In this document: positions 36,266 through 45,787 of the stretch, piece after piece | Layout: the number at the start of each line of letters is the position of its first letter | Position numbering within the stretch: position 1 is the stretch's first letter | Assembly: GCF_017744555.1 (NCBI RefSeq) | Contig: NZ_JAGIBD010000012.1 | Coordinates: forward strand, 1 to 64,000 | Direction of reading: 5' to 3' | DNA from: Cellulomonas sp. | GTDB lineage: Bacteria; Actinomycetota; Actinomycetes; Actinomycetales; Cellulomonadaceae | DNA: 64,000 nucleotides | Position numbers and translations under genes: made by a program | Notes under the pieces: model-generated | Told to the model about the DNA's origin: nothing | Seen by the model: the letters and a program-made list of their open reading frames with translations, nothing else | Database searches by the model: none

Positions 36266-38340
36266 CCACCACCGCACCTCGTACGCCGTCCGCGGTCGAG
36301 CCCACCGACCTCGACGCCGAGCTCGCCGGCGTCGACGTCGAGCACCTGCAGCACGTCCTGCTCGGCCACTACCCGGAGCTGCGGCTCGCGGCCCGCCGGC
36401 TGATGAGCGACGAGCGGTTCCACCAGGTCCCCGGGCAGACGCTCGCGGAGCACCGGGAGCGCGTGCTCGGCCAGCTGCGGCTGCTCGCGGCCGAGGGCGA
36501 CGTGCACCGGTCGTTCCCGGTGAAGTTCGGCGGTGCCGAGGACCACGGCGGCTTCCTCGCCCGGTTCGAGGAGCTCACGCACGCCGACCCGTCGCTGCAG
36601 ATCAAGTCGGGCGTGCAGTGGGGGCTGTTCGCGTCGGCGATCTACCACCTGGGCACCGAGCGCAACCACGACGAGTTCCTCGCCGACGCGCTGTCGATCG
36701 CGGTGCCGGGCGCGTTCGCGATGACGGAGACGGGCCACGGCTCGGACGTCGCCGCGATCGGCACGACCGCGACGTACGACCCGCAGACGCAGGAGATCGT
36801 GGTCCACACGCCGTTCCGGGCCGCGTGGAAGGACTACCTCGGCAACGCGGGCGTGCACGGCACCGCGGCGGTCGTGTTCGCGCGGCTCATCACGGCGCCT
36901 CCCGGCGGCAAGCCCGTCGACCACGGCGTGCACGCGGTGTACGTGCCGATCCGCGATCCGCAGACCATGGAGTTCCTGCCGGGCGTCGGCGGCGAGGACG
37001 ACGGGCTCAAGGGCGGGCTCAACGGCATCGACAACGGGCGGCTGTGGTTCGACCACGTGCGCGTGCCGCGGACCAACCTGCTCAACCGGTACGGCGACAT
37101 CGCGGAGGACGGCACGTACTCGTCGCCCATCGCGAGCCCGGGCCGTCGGTTCTTCACGATGCTCGGCACGCTCGTGCAGGGCCGCGTCTCGCTCGACGGC
37201 GCGGCGGTCACCGCGTCGCGGCTCGGCCTGACGATCGCGATCACGTACGGCAACCAGCGCCGCCAGTTCGCGTCGGCCTCGCCGACCGAGGAGGTCGTGC
37301 TCCTCGACTACGCCGAGCACCAGCGCCGCCTGCTGCCGCTGCTCGCCGAGACGTACGCCGCCGGGTTCGCGCACGAGGACCTGCTGGCTGCGTTCGACGA
37401 CGTGTTCAGCGGCCGCAACGACACCCCTGAGACCCGCGAGGACCTCGAGACGCTCGCGGCGGCGCTCAAGCCGGCGTCGACCTGGCACGCGCTGCGGACG
37501 CTGCAGACGTGCCGCGAGGCCTGCGGCGGCGCCGGGTTCCTCGCCGAGAACCGGCTCACGGGCCTGCGGGCCGACATGGACGTGTACGCGACGTTCGAGG
37601 GCGACAACACCGTGCTGCTGCAGCTCGTCGGCAAGCGGCTGCTCACCGACTACGGCAAGTCGTTCAAGCACCTCGACGCCGTCAAGGTCGCCCGCCTCGT
37701 CGCCGAGCGGGCCGCCGACGCCGCCCGGTTCCGCACGCCGCTGCACCGCGCCGTCCAGACGATCGCCGACGTGGGCGACGCGCGCCGCTCGGCCGGCCAG
37801 CTGCGCGAGACCGCCACGCAGCGCGCGCTGCTCGTCGACCGCGTCGAGACGATGGTCGCCGAGATCGCACAGGCCCTGCGGCCGGCCCAGAAGGCCGACC
37901 CCGCGACCGCCGCGTCGCTGTTCAACCAGCACCAGCACGAGCTCGTCGAGGCGGCCCGCGCGCACGCCGAGCTCGTCCAGTGGGAGTCGTTCACGGCGGC
38001 GCTCGAGCGCGTCACCGACCCGGGCACCCGCCAGGTGCTCACGTGGGTGCGGGACCTGTTCGGCCTGACGCTCGTCGAGCGGCACCTCGCGTGGTACCTC
38101 GTCAACGGTCGCCTGTCGGCCGGGCGGGCGCGGACCGTGACGTCGTACATCGACCGGCTGCTCGTCAGGCTGCGACCGCACGCGCAGGACCTCGTCGACG
38201 CGTTCGGCTACGGCCAGGAGCACCTGCGGGCGCCGATCGCGTCCGGTGCCGAGGCCGAGCGGCAGGACGAGGCCCGCGCCTACCTCAAGGCGCAGCGGGC
38301 GTCCGGCGACGCCCCGGTGCCGGAGAAGCACGTGCGCTGA
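36262..38340 (+). CDS. acyl-CoA dehydrogenase/oxidase family protein
   Basis: 692 residues, long and of the acyl-CoA oxidase type rather than the 380-residue dehydrogenase. AMTETGHGSDV is the FAD/substrate motif; the catalytic Glu is in ATFEGDNTVLLQ. A helical C-terminal extension (about 480-690) matches oxidase-like domains. It introduces the first double bond in fatty-acid beta-oxidation. ATG 36262 overlaps the TetR stop, with CAGGAG upstream. With TetR and the divergent thiolase operon it makes up a complete degradation set. Confidence 0.9.
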   Translation: MTTTAPRTPSAVEPTDLDAELAGVDVEHLQHVLLGHYPELRLAARRLMSDERFHQVPGQTLAEHRERVLGQLRLLAAEGDVHRSFPVKFGGAEDHGGFLARFEELTHADPSLQIKSGVQWGLFASAIYHLGTERNHDEFLADALSIAVPGAFAMTETGHGSDVAAIGTTATYDPQTQEIVVHTPFRAAWKDYLGNAGVHGTAAVVFARLITAPPGGKPVDHGVHAVYVPIRDPQTMEFLPGVGGEDDGLKGGLNGIDNGRLWFDHVRVPRTNLLNRYGDIAEDGTYSSPIASPGRRFFTMLGTLVQGRVSLDGAAVTASRLGLTIAITYGNQRRQFASASPTEEVVLLDYAEHQRRLLPLLAETYAAGFAHEDLLAAFDDVFSGRNDTPETREDLETLAAALKPASTWHALRTLQTCREACGGAGFLAENRLTGLRADMDVYATFEGDNTVLLQLVGKRLLTDYGKSFKHLDAVKVARLVAERAADAARFRTPLHRAVQTIADVGDARRSAGQLRETATQRALLVDRVETMVAEIAQALRPAQKADPATAASLFNQHQHELVEAARAHAELVQWESFTAALERVTDPGTRQVLTWVRDLFGLTLVERHLAWYLVNGRLSAGRARTVTSYIDRLLVRLRPHAQDLVDAFGYGQEHLRAPIASGAEAERQDEARAYLKAQRASGDAPVPEKHVR

Positions 38341-38375
38341 CCCGGCGCACGACGGCGCGCACCACGAGGCGCGAC

Positions 38376-38421
38376 ACGACGACGCCCGCCCCGGAGACCT
38401 CCCGGCGGCGGGCGTCGTCGT
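38376..38421. terminator. bidirectional terminator hairpin
   Basis: 15-bp perfect stem (38376-38390 with 38407-38421) and 16-nt loop between the convergent acyl-CoA oxidase and zinc-finger genes. Confidence 0.8.
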
Positions 38422-38440
38422 GCTGCCGGGCAACGGCGCG

Positions 38441-38749
38441 TCAGAAGTCGAACAGGTCGCCCAGCCACGACTCCTTCTTCTTGCGACGCGGGTCCGACCC
38501 GCGGGAGCGGTCGTCGTACCGGCTGTCGTACGAGCGCCGGTCGTCGTAGCCGCGCCGGTCGTCGTCGTAGCGCCGGTCGTCCTGCGGGCGCGCCGCGGGG
38601 GCGGGAGCAGCCGGCGCGGCGGCGCGGTCGAGGATCTTGTCCAGCTCGCCGCGGTCGAGCCAGATGCCGCGGCACGTCGGGCAGTAGTCGATCTCCACGC
38701 CCTGTCGCTCGGACATGACGAGCTCGGCCTGGTCCACGGGGCATCGCAT
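38441..38749 (-). CDS. zf-TFIIB-type zinc-finger protein
   Basis: 102 residues. The N-terminal 45 residues form a TFIIB-like zinc ribbon (MRCPVD then CPTCRGIWLDRGELDKI), followed by an Asp/Arg/Tyr-rich low-complexity tail with several DDRR-type units ending in a KKKESWLGDLFDF cap. The function is unknown; related proteins are small soluble regulators or chaperone-like factors. The ATG at 38749 has GGAGG 7 nt upstream. The charged, repetitive tail probably folds only on binding. Confidence 0.85.
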   Translation of the reverse strand: MRCPVDQAELVMSERQGVEIDYCPTCRGIWLDRGELDKILDRAAAPAAPAPAARPQDDRRYDDDRRGYDDRRSYDSRYDDRSRGSDPRRKKKESWLGDLFDF

Positions 38750-38823
38750 GGGGTGTCCTCCGGTCGGTGGTCGGTCGTGTGGGGTGAACGACCGGTGCGA
38801 CCGGGAAGTTGCAGCGCGACCCG

Positions 38824-39459
38824 TCAGACGCCGCGGTCCGGCTGGGTCATGTCGCCGGTGGCCGGGTCGGCGCCCGTCGGGCCGTAGCGCAGCATGACGG
38901 CGCCCGACGGCCCCGCGACGGGCGGCTCGAGCAGCGTGAGGCCGGACGCGCGGGCACCGTCGGGGAACACCTTCTTCCCCTGCCCGAGCACCACCGGGTA
39001 CATCCACAGCGTCAGCACGTCGAACACGCGCTCGGCGAGCAACGTCTGGCACAGGTCCACGCTGCCGATGACGTGGATGCTCTCGTGCCGGTCCTTGAGC
39101 GCCCGCACCTCGGCGACGAGGTCGGGTCCGAGCTGCGTGCTGCCGGCCCAGGGGAGGTCGGGCGTCCCGCGGCTCGCGACGTACTTCGGCACGGCGTTGA
39201 GGCGCAGCGCGACGGTCGCGTCCTCGCCCTGCTCCTGCTGCGGCCAGTACGACGCGAAGATGTCGTACGTCCGGCGGCCGAGCAGCAGCGCGTCCATCTG
39301 CTCGATGCCGGCGACGACCTTGCGGTCGACGACGTCGTCCCACAGCGGCGCCTGCCACCCGCCGAACGGGAAGCCGCCCGCGGTGTCCTCCTCCGGGCCG
39401 CCGGGCGCCTGCGCGACGCCGTCGAGCGTGACGAACAGGTCGATGTGCAGACGTCCCAC
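38824..39459 (-). CDS. dihydrofolate reductase family / RibD C-terminal domain protein
   Basis: 211 residues. The fold is the RibD C-terminal reductase: IDLFVTLDGVAQAPGG at the start, LLLGRRTYDIFASYWP in the centre, and HVIGSVDLCQTLL / YPVVLGQGKKVF near the end. Such stand-alone proteins use NADPH and have unknown substrates. GTG 39459 is preceded by GAAGGAGCACGCC. It lies 60 bp before the stop of an SDR gene transcribed the same way, so the two may be co-transcribed. Confidence 0.86.
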   Translation of the reverse strand: MGRLHIDLFVTLDGVAQAPGGPEEDTAGGFPFGGWQAPLWDDVVDRKVVAGIEQMDALLLGRRTYDIFASYWPQQEQGEDATVALRLNAVPKYVASRGTPDLPWAGSTQLGPDLVAEVRALKDRHESIHVIGSVDLCQTLLAERVFDVLTLWMYPVVLGQGKKVFPDGARASGLTLLEPPVAGPSGAVMLRYGPTGADPATGDMTQPDRGV

Positions 39460-39518
39460 GGCGTGCTCCTTCGCTCCGGGTGGATCCTGTCGACGCTAGC
39501 GGTCGACGCGACCGAGGG

Positions 39519-40274
39519 TCACGCCTTCGGGCCGCCCGCGACGTAGAGCACCTGGCCGGACACGTACCCGGCACCCTCCGAGCAGAAGAACGCGACGGTG
39601 GCGGCGACGTCGTCGGGCGTCCCGGCGCGACGGGCGGGCACGTCGCGCGCGGCGGCCGCGAAGTACTCCTCGGCCGTGATGCCGAGCCGCGCGGCCGCCG
39701 CCCGGGTCATCTCGGTGTCGACGACGCCCGGAGCGACCGCGTTGGCGGTCACGCCGAACGGCCCCAGCTCGATCGCGAGCGTCTTGGTGAACCCCTGCAT
39801 CCCGGCCTTCGCGGCCGCGTAGTTCGCCTGGCCGCGGTTGCCGAGCGCCGACGTGCTCGACAGGTTGACGATCCGTCCCCACCGGGCGGCGACCATGTGC
39901 TGCTGCACGGCCCGGCTCACGAGGAACGCGCCGCGCAGGTGCACCGACAGCACCGCGTCCCAGTCGTCCGTCGTCATCTTGAACAGCAGGTTGTCGCGCA
40001 GGATCCCGGCGTTGTTGACGAGCACGGTCGGCGCCCCGAGCTCGTCGACGACCCGGCCGACCGCGTCGCGCACGGCGTTCTCGTCGGCGACGTCCGCCCC
40101 GACCGCGATCGCGCTGCCGCCGTCCGCGACGATCGCGTCGGCGGTGCCCCGGGCGTCGGCCTCGTGCAGGTCGAGCACCGCGACCCGGAGGCCGTCGGCG
40201 GCGAGCCGGCGGGCGGTCGCGGCGCCGATACCGCGGGCGGCGCCCGTCACGAGTGCGGTGCGGGGGTCGGTCAC
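39519..40274 (-). CDS. SDR-family oxidoreductase (FabG-like)
   Basis: 251 residues, classical SDR of FabG length. TGAARGIGAATARRL binds NADP(H), LVNNAGIL is the NNAG structural motif, and the catalytic Ser-Tyr-Lys is in NLSSTSAL and NYAAAKAGM. It resembles 3-oxoacyl-ACP reductase, but a fatty-acid role is not shown by context. GTG 40274 starts it; no clear Shine-Dalgarno. It is the second FabG-like gene in the window and lacks the N-terminal domain of the fabG4 copy. Confidence 0.88.
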   Translation of the reverse strand: MTDPRTALVTGAARGIGAATARRLAADGLRVAVLDLHEADARGTADAIVADGGSAIAVGADVADENAVRDAVGRVVDELGAPTVLVNNAGILRDNLLFKMTTDDWDAVLSVHLRGAFLVSRAVQQHMVAARWGRIVNLSSTSALGNRGQANYAAAKAGMQGFTKTLAIELGPFGVTANAVAPGVVDTEMTRAAAARLGITAEEYFAAAARDVPARRAGTPDDVAATVAFFCSEGAGYVSGQVLYVAGGPKA

Positions 40275-40365
40275 GGTCGGTCCTCTCGTCGTCGAGCGTG
40301 GGTCGCAGCGTCGGGATCAGCTCAGCCTCGGGCCAGCGTCGCAGCGTCGGCCCGCGGCCGCAGCG

Positions 40366-41166
40366 TCAGGGGTTGCAGCGCGCCGCGAGCATGTCGAGCG
40401 GGCCGACGTCCGGCCGCCACGGCTCGAGGTTCCACGTCGCCTTGTCGGGTGCGCCGAGCTCGTGGCACGCGAGCTGCGCCTGCATCGTCGGCGTCCCCGC
40501 CTCGGGCTCGAGCGACACGAGCTGCTCGCGCACGGCCGCCTCGGCAGCCAGGCCGCCGGCGCGCGCCCACGCGCTCGGCGTGACCGCGAGGGACCTGCCG
40601 CCCTCTCGCTCACCCCAGTCGGCGTCCTCGACGGCGACGGTCGCGACCCACAGCTCCACCCCGGTCGCGCCGGGATCCGGGACGACGAGCGCGGCCACCT
40701 CGTCGTCGACCGGCTGCAGCCGCCCGCCGGTGGGCGTGACCCCGGCGAGCAGCGTGCCCGCGGCGTCGCGCACCACGGCGGTGCCGTCGGACAGCACGTC
40801 CCACACGGCGCCCTCGGGGGCGGCGACCACGGCGACGGTCCTGTCCTGCGGCGGCACGGCCGGGAACGTCGCACGGACCGAGCCGTCGTCCTGCGGGACC
40901 GGGATCACCGTGCCGGGCGGCGTCGCGCGGACCGTGAGCGTCACGGCTTCGGACGTCACGGGCGTGCCGTCGCGCCGGACGGCCGCCGCGGAGTCGTCGG
41001 GCGCGGGCGCGGGCGACGGCGTCGGCGACGGCGTGACCGTGGACGCCCGGGGCGTGGTCGGTGCGGGGTCCGGGGCTGCCTCCGAGCACGCGGCGAGCAA
41101 CGCCACCAGCAGCGCGGACACGGGGGCGACGAGCCACCCACGGGTGCGCAGGGGCGGTCGCGGCAT
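40366..41166 (-). CDS. DUF2599 lipoprotein
   Basis: 266 residues. The lipoprotein signal peptide ends in LLAAC near residue 25, followed by a Pro/Thr/Ser-rich stalk (about 30-60). The mature part has several beta-rich stretches, and a C-terminal DUF2599 domain ([21 protein letters not shown], about 232-266) with two Cys. It is probably surface-anchored; the function is unknown. TACCGT lies 7 nt before the ATG on the minus strand with no Shine-Dalgarno, a leaderless signature. Confidence 0.87.
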   Translation of the reverse strand: MPRPPLRTRGWLVAPVSALLVALLAACSEAAPDPAPTTPRASTVTPSPTPSPAPAPDDSAAAVRRDGTPVTSEAVTLTVRATPPGTVIPVPQDDGSVRATFPAVPPQDRTVAVVAAPEGAVWDVLSDGTAVVRDAAGTLLAGVTPTGGRLQPVDDEVAALVVPDPGATGVELWVATVAVEDADWGEREGGRSLAVTPSAWARAGGLAAEAAVREQLVSLEPEAGTPTMQAQLACHELGAPDKATWNLEPWRPDVGPLDMLAARCNP

Positions 41167-41210
41167 GCGGCCGACGGTACCGGGAACGGCGGCCCGCCCG
41201 GCTGCCGGAG

Positions 41211-42350
41211 CTACGCCGACGCGGTCGCGGGCACGTCGGCGTCGGGCGTGGGCGGTGCCTCGACGGCCGTGGCCGGGGCAGCCCGGTTGACGAGCCGCAG
41301 CACGAGCCAGCCGACGAGCCCGACGATCCACCCGTACATCAGCCCCCAGCCCGACGCCTGCCACGCGGACGAGCCGATGTAGAGCGACAGCACCCCGAAC
41401 GGGTCGCCCATGTCCGCACCCTGCAGATGGGTGCCCGCCTCCGCCGCCGCGACGGCCGTCGCGACCATGCCGCCGACCACGGACGCCCACCACGCCGCGA
41501 GCACGACGAGGCCGCCTCCGCGCGCCGGCACCGTCCCGCGCGCAGCGAGCACGACCGCCGCGGCGACGACGACCCCGAGCAGCCCGGCACCGAGCACGTA
41601 CGCCCGGACGTAGGGCGCACCGAACCAGGCGAGGTCCGGACCGGCGCTGTTCGGGAGCAGGGCGAGCGCCCACTGCGTGACCTGCCAGCGGGCTTCGGTC
41701 CGCGTGCCGACCTCGGTCATCACGCGCTCGAGGAGCCAGCCCGACGTCGCCCACCCCGCGGACGCGACGAGGCCGGCGACGACGGCGGCGGCCACGGCGC
41801 TCGGGCGGACGTCCCCCCGTCGGGCCACGCCGCCACGCCGGAGTGCGAGCAGCACCACGACCCCGACGACCCAGCCCCACACGACACCCCACGTCGCTCC
41901 CTGGGAGACGACCCACCGCCACGTGACGACGGCGCCGAGCTGTGCCCCGACCTGCGTGGTGGTCACGGCGGCCCCGGCGACGCCCGCGAGGCAGGCGGCG
42001 AGCCAGCCGGACAGCACCACGGCGCTCGCGGACACGGTGCCGCGGCGGGCCGCCCGGGCGATGCCCGCGGTGACCAGCGCACCGACGACGGCGACGACCA
42101 GGGTCGACACGGCGACCGGGCCGGGTCGCGGCCCCAGCGGCATCGGCAGGAGGGCGGCGGTGAGACGGGCCGCGACGCGGACCGGGACGAGCCCCTCCGA
42201 GTACGCCCACAGCAGGCCCGCGGACAGGAGCCACGCACCGGCGGCGGCGAGCGCCCCGAGCGCGGCGACCGACCAGGTGCCGAGCGGCGGTGGCGGGACG
42301 ACGTCCCGCGTCGTGGGGGGCGTCGGCACGGTGGTCGGGTCGTCGGGCAT
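41211..42350 (-). CDS. polytopic membrane protein of unknown function
   Basis: 379 residues with about nine to ten hydrophobic helices. A Pro/Thr-rich N-terminal stretch of about 25 residues precedes the first helix, and the C-terminal tail is short. Three similar helix-pair units with a Trp-Gly-Trp-type loop ([20 protein letters not shown]) suggest internal duplication. No enzyme or transporter motif is recognised. TACGGT (42363-42358, minus strand) lies 7 nt before the ATG; no Shine-Dalgarno. It is divergent from purL across 225 bp. Confidence 0.75.
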   Translation of the reverse strand: MPDDPTTVPTPPTTRDVVPPPPLGTWSVAALGALAAAGAWLLSAGLLWAYSEGLVPVRVAARLTAALLPMPLGPRPGPVAVSTLVVAVVGALVTAGIARAARRGTVSASAVVLSGWLAACLAGVAGAAVTTTQVGAQLGAVVTWRWVVSQGATWGVVWGWVVGVVVLLALRRGGVARRGDVRPSAVAAAVVAGLVASAGWATSGWLLERVMTEVGTRTEARWQVTQWALALLPNSAGPDLAWFGAPYVRAYVLGAGLLGVVVAAAVVLAARGTVPARGGGLVVLAAWWASVVGGMVATAVAAAEAGTHLQGADMGDPFGVLSLYIGSSAWQASGWGLMYGWIVGLVGWLVLRLVNRAAPATAVEAPPTPDADVPATASA

Positions 42351-42575
42351 GCGGGCGACCGTAGCAACGGCCGGGGACACCCCGTGGCCGGTTCGTCGCC
42401 TTCGTCACCAGGTCGTCACCGACCCGTGACACGGTCGTGCCGGAGCGTGCGCCGCCCCGCGGACAGCACCCCGACCCCGTCCGGCACGCCGGTACCCTGG
42501 TCCACGTCTGCCGACCCGCGCGCGGACCAGGAGCGGCCTGCCGGCCCCCGGTCCCTGCCCCCACCGAGGGAATCG

Positions 42576-44942
42576 ATGACCACCGCTGCACCGCGCACCG
42601 CCCCCCAGACCGACACCGTCGAGCACGCCGCCGCGACGCCCGACCAGGAGCAGCCGTTCGCCGAGCTGGGGCTCAAGCCCGACGAGTACCAGCGCATCCG
42701 CGACATCCTCGGCCGTCGCCCCACCGCCGCCGAGCTCGCCATGTACTCGGTGATGTGGTCCGAGCACTGCTCGTACAAGTCGAGCAAGACGCACCTGCGC
42801 CAGTTCGGCGACAAGACGACCGACGCGATGAAGGAGCACCTGCTCGTCGGGATCGGCGAGAACGCGGGCGTCGTCGACATCGGCGACGGCTGGGCGGTGA
42901 CGTTCAAGGTCGAGTCGCACAACCACCCGTCCTACGTCGAGCCCTACCAGGGCGCGGCGACGGGCGTCGGCGGCATCGTGCGCGACATCATCTCGATGGG
43001 TGCCCGCCCGGTCGCGGTCATGGACCAGCTGCGGTTCGGCGCGGTCGACCACCCCGACACGGCTCGGGTCGTGCACGGCGTGGTCAGCGGGGTCGGCGGC
43101 TACGGCAACAGCCTCGGCCTGCCGAACATCGGCGGCGAGCTCGTGTTCGACGCGTCGTACCAGGGCAACCCGCTCGTCAACGCGCTGTGCCTCGGGGTGC
43201 TGCGGCACGAGGACATCCACCTGGCCAACGCGTCCGGCACGGGCAACAAGATCGTGCTGTTCGGTGCCCGCACGGGCGGCGACGGCATCGGTGGCGCGAG
43301 CATCCTGGCGAGCGAGACGTTCGACGACACCAAGCCGTCGAAGCGCCCGTCCGTGCAGGTCGGCGACCCGTTCATGGAGAAGGTGCTCATCGAGTGCTGC
43401 CTCGAGCTGTACGCGGCACAGGTCGTCGAGGGCATCCAGGACCTGGGCGCGGCGGGCATCAGCTGCGCGACGAGCGAGCTCGCGTCGAACGGCGACGGCG
43501 GCATGCACGTCGACCTCGAGAACGTGCTGCTGCGCGACCCCACCCTGACGGCCGGCGAGATCCTCATGTCGGAGTCGCAGGAGCGCATGATGGCGGTCGT
43601 CGCGCCGGACAAGCTCGACGAGTTCCTGGCGATCACCACCAAGTGGGACGTCGAGACAGCCGTGATCGGCGAGGTCACCGGCACGGGCCGCCTCACGATC
43701 GACCACCACGGCAGCCGCATCGTCGACGTCGACCCGAAGACGGTCGCGCACGAGGGCCCGGTCTACGACCGCCCGTACGCGCGCCCGGCGTGGCAGGACG
43801 GCCTCAACGCCGACACGGCGGCGGGCCTGGCGCGGCCCGGCACGCCGGACGAGATCCGCGCGACGGTCCTGGCGCTCCTGGCCAGCCCGAACCTGGCCGA
43901 CAAGTCGTGGGTGACGAACCAGTACGACCGCTTCGTGCAGGGCAACACCGCGCTCGCGCAGCCCGACGACGGCGGCGTCGTCCGTGTCGACGAGCAGACC
44001 GGGCTGGGCGTCGCGCTCGCGACGGACGCGAACGGCCGCTACGGCAAGCTCGACCCGTACACGGGTGCGCAGCTCGCGCTCGCGGAGGCGTACCGGAACG
44101 TGGCGACGACGGGCGCGCGCCCGCTCGCGGTCACGGACTGCCTCAACTTCGGCAGCCCCGAGCACCCCGACTCGATGTGGCAGCTCGTGGAGGCCATCCG
44201 CGGACTCGCCGACGCGTGCCAGGAGCTCGAGGTCCCGGTCACGGGCGGCAATGTGTCGCTCTACAACGGCACGGGCGAGCCCGGCAAGATCGACTCCGCG
44301 ATCCACCCGACCCCGGTGGTCGGCGTGCTCGGCGTGCTCGACGACGTCGCGTCCGCGACCCGGTCGGGCTGGTCCGCCCCGGGCCAGGCCGTGTACCTGC
44401 TCGGCACGACGCGCGCCGAGCTCGACGGGTCGGCGTGGGCGGACGTCGTGCACCACCACCTCGGCGGCCTGCCGCCGCAGGTCGACCTCGCGGCCGAGCG
44501 TCGTCTGGCGACCGTCCTGCAGCGGGCGAGCCGCGACGGCCTCGTCGACGCCGCGCACGACCTGTCCGAGGGCGGCCTCGCGCAGGCCCTCGTCGAGTCG
44601 AGCCTGCGCTACGGCGTGGGCGCGCAGGTGTCGCTCGACGCGCTGTGCGAGCGCGACGGCGTGACGCCGTTCGAGGCCCTGTTCTCCGAGTCCACGGCCC
44701 GCGCGCTCGTCGCCGTGCCGCGCTCGGAGGAGGTCCGGTTCGCGGACCTGTGCACCGCCCGCGGTGTGCCTGTGCTGCGCCTCGGTGAGACGGCCGAGTC
44801 GTGCACGCCGGGTGCCGGCGCGCCGGTCGACGACGCCGACCACGAGCACGGTCCCGCGGTCGAGGTCGCGGGCCTGTTCACGCTGCCGCTGACGGAGGCC
44901 CGTGCCGCGTGGGAGGACACCCTGCCCCGCTGGTTCGCCTGA
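42576..44942 (+). CDS. purL: phosphoribosylformylglycinamidine synthase subunit PurL
   Basis: 788 residues, the small-type PurL that acts with separate PurS and PurQ. It catalyses the ATP-dependent amidation of [14 protein letters not shown] near residues 61-70 carries the active-site His; [20 protein letters not shown] and the second AIRS-like half complete it. GAGGG is 8 nt before the ATG. CGGTACCCT at 42490-42498, identical to the purA upstream element, marks a likely -10 region. purS and purQ lie 22 kb away. Confidence 0.97.
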   Translation: MTTAAPRTAPQTDTVEHAAATPDQEQPFAELGLKPDEYQRIRDILGRRPTAAELAMYSVMWSEHCSYKSSKTHLRQFGDKTTDAMKEHLLVGIGENAGVVDIGDGWAVTFKVESHNHPSYVEPYQGAATGVGGIVRDIISMGARPVAVMDQLRFGAVDHPDTARVVHGVVSGVGGYGNSLGLPNIGGELVFDASYQGNPLVNALCLGVLRHEDIHLANASGTGNKIVLFGARTGGDGIGGASILASETFDDTKPSKRPSVQVGDPFMEKVLIECCLELYAAQVVEGIQDLGAAGISCATSELASNGDGGMHVDLENVLLRDPTLTAGEILMSESQERMMAVVAPDKLDEFLAITTKWDVETAVIGEVTGTGRLTIDHHGSRIVDVDPKTVAHEGPVYDRPYARPAWQDGLNADTAAGLARPGTPDEIRATVLALLASPNLADKSWVTNQYDRFVQGNTALAQPDDGGVVRVDEQTGLGVALATDANGRYGKLDPYTGAQLALAEAYRNVATTGARPLAVTDCLNFGSPEHPDSMWQLVEAIRGLADACQELEVPVTGGNVSLYNGTGEPGKIDSAIHPTPVVGVLGVLDDVASATRSGWSAPGQAVYLLGTTRAELDGSAWADVVHHHLGGLPPQVDLAAERRLATVLQRASRDGLVDAAHDLSEGGLAQALVESSLRYGVGAQVSLDALCERDGVTPFEALFSESTARALVAVPRSEEVRFADLCTARGVPVLRLGETAESCTPGAGAPVDDADHEHGPAVEVAGLFTLPLTEARAAWEDTLPRWFA

Positions 44943-44955
44943 TCACGAGGTGAGA

Positions 44956-44989
44956 GACGCGCCGGGCGGGGACTCCTGCCCGGCGCGTC
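44956..44989 (+). terminator. purL terminator hairpin
   Basis: 12-bp perfect stem (44956-44967 with 44978-44989) and a 10-nt loop, just after purL and before a convergent membrane-protein gene. Confidence 0.8.
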
Positions 44990-45011
44990 CGTCTGTCCGG
45001 CCGCGCCCGCG

Positions 45012-45626
45012 TCAGAGGCTGACGAGGGCGACCTGGTACAGGCCGGCCAGCGCGAGCCCGCCCAGCGGGGCGCCGACCGCGACCTGCGCGACCGTGTGCT
45101 CCCGCAGCTCGACGCGCGCCCAGCAGATCAGCACGACCAGCGGCGCGAGGACCAGCGCGAGCCACGGGCCGAGCTCGGCGGCGAGGATCAGCGCGATCCC
45201 GGCGGACACCCCCGCGTGGAAGCTGATCTTCCAGCCGAGGTTGACGACGAACAGCAGCGCCTGGGTGCCGATCGCGGCGACGACGAACGCGGCGATCTCG
45301 TCCGGCGCACCGGTCGCGCGTGCGACGGCGAGGCCGACCAGCGCACACACGATGTTCGACAGGATCGGCACGATCCGCTGGCGGCGGGTCGTCAGCATCC
45401 GGTCGTTCCACCGCCCGGCGAGGACGCCCGCGATCACGACGGCGTACGGGATGCCCGTTACGAACAGTGCGGCGACCGCGCCGTCGACCAGGCCGGCGGA
45501 CCCGGTGGCGTTCCAGCCCAGCAGCAGCAGGGTCGCGGCCCCGAGGCACGGCGGTGCGAGGACCTCGGTCACGGCACGCGCGAGGCGGTGCTGCGCGGTA
45601 GCCGGCGGGTCGAGCGTGTCGGTCAC
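45012..45626 (-). CDS. PAP2-like membrane protein
   Basis: 204 residues with five to six membrane helices. WKISFHAGVSAG and CWARVELREHTVAQV resemble the PSGH and SRxxxxxH motifs of the PAP2 phosphatase family, though the first Pro/Gly positions differ. A phosphatase acting on a lipid or isoprenoid phosphate is the best guess; activity is uncertain. GTG 45626 has no clear Shine-Dalgarno. It is divergent from the protease gene; the 161-bp gap holds an inverted repeat. Confidence 0.7.
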   Translation of the reverse strand: MTDTLDPPATAQHRLARAVTEVLAPPCLGAATLLLLGWNATGSAGLVDGAVAALFVTGIPYAVVIAGVLAGRWNDRMLTTRRQRIVPILSNIVCALVGLAVARATGAPDEIAAFVVAAIGTQALLFVVNLGWKISFHAGVSAGIALILAAELGPWLALVLAPLVVLICWARVELREHTVAQVAVGAPLGGLALAGLYQVALVSL

Positions 45627-45727
45627 AGGGTGCTTCCCGGGTCGCGGACGTCGCGATCTCTCGCGCGGCGCGATGGTAGCGGGAGCGGCGCGAGCGGCGC
45701 CGGAGGCTGGCGTATCTGGACAAATCG

Positions 45728-45747
45728 CACCAGGCTCCTCCCTGGTG
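45728..45747. promoter_or_regulatory. inverted repeat upstream of protease gene
   Basis: CACCAGG (45728-45734) and CCTGGTG (45741-45747) form a perfect 7-bp inverted repeat around CTCCTC, 40 bp before the protease ATG. It could be an operator or an RNA hairpin; nothing else in the window repeats it. Confidence 0.45.
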
Positions 45748-45787
45748 GCGCGGCAGGGGGACTGTCGTCGACCGTCAGGGAGCAGCG

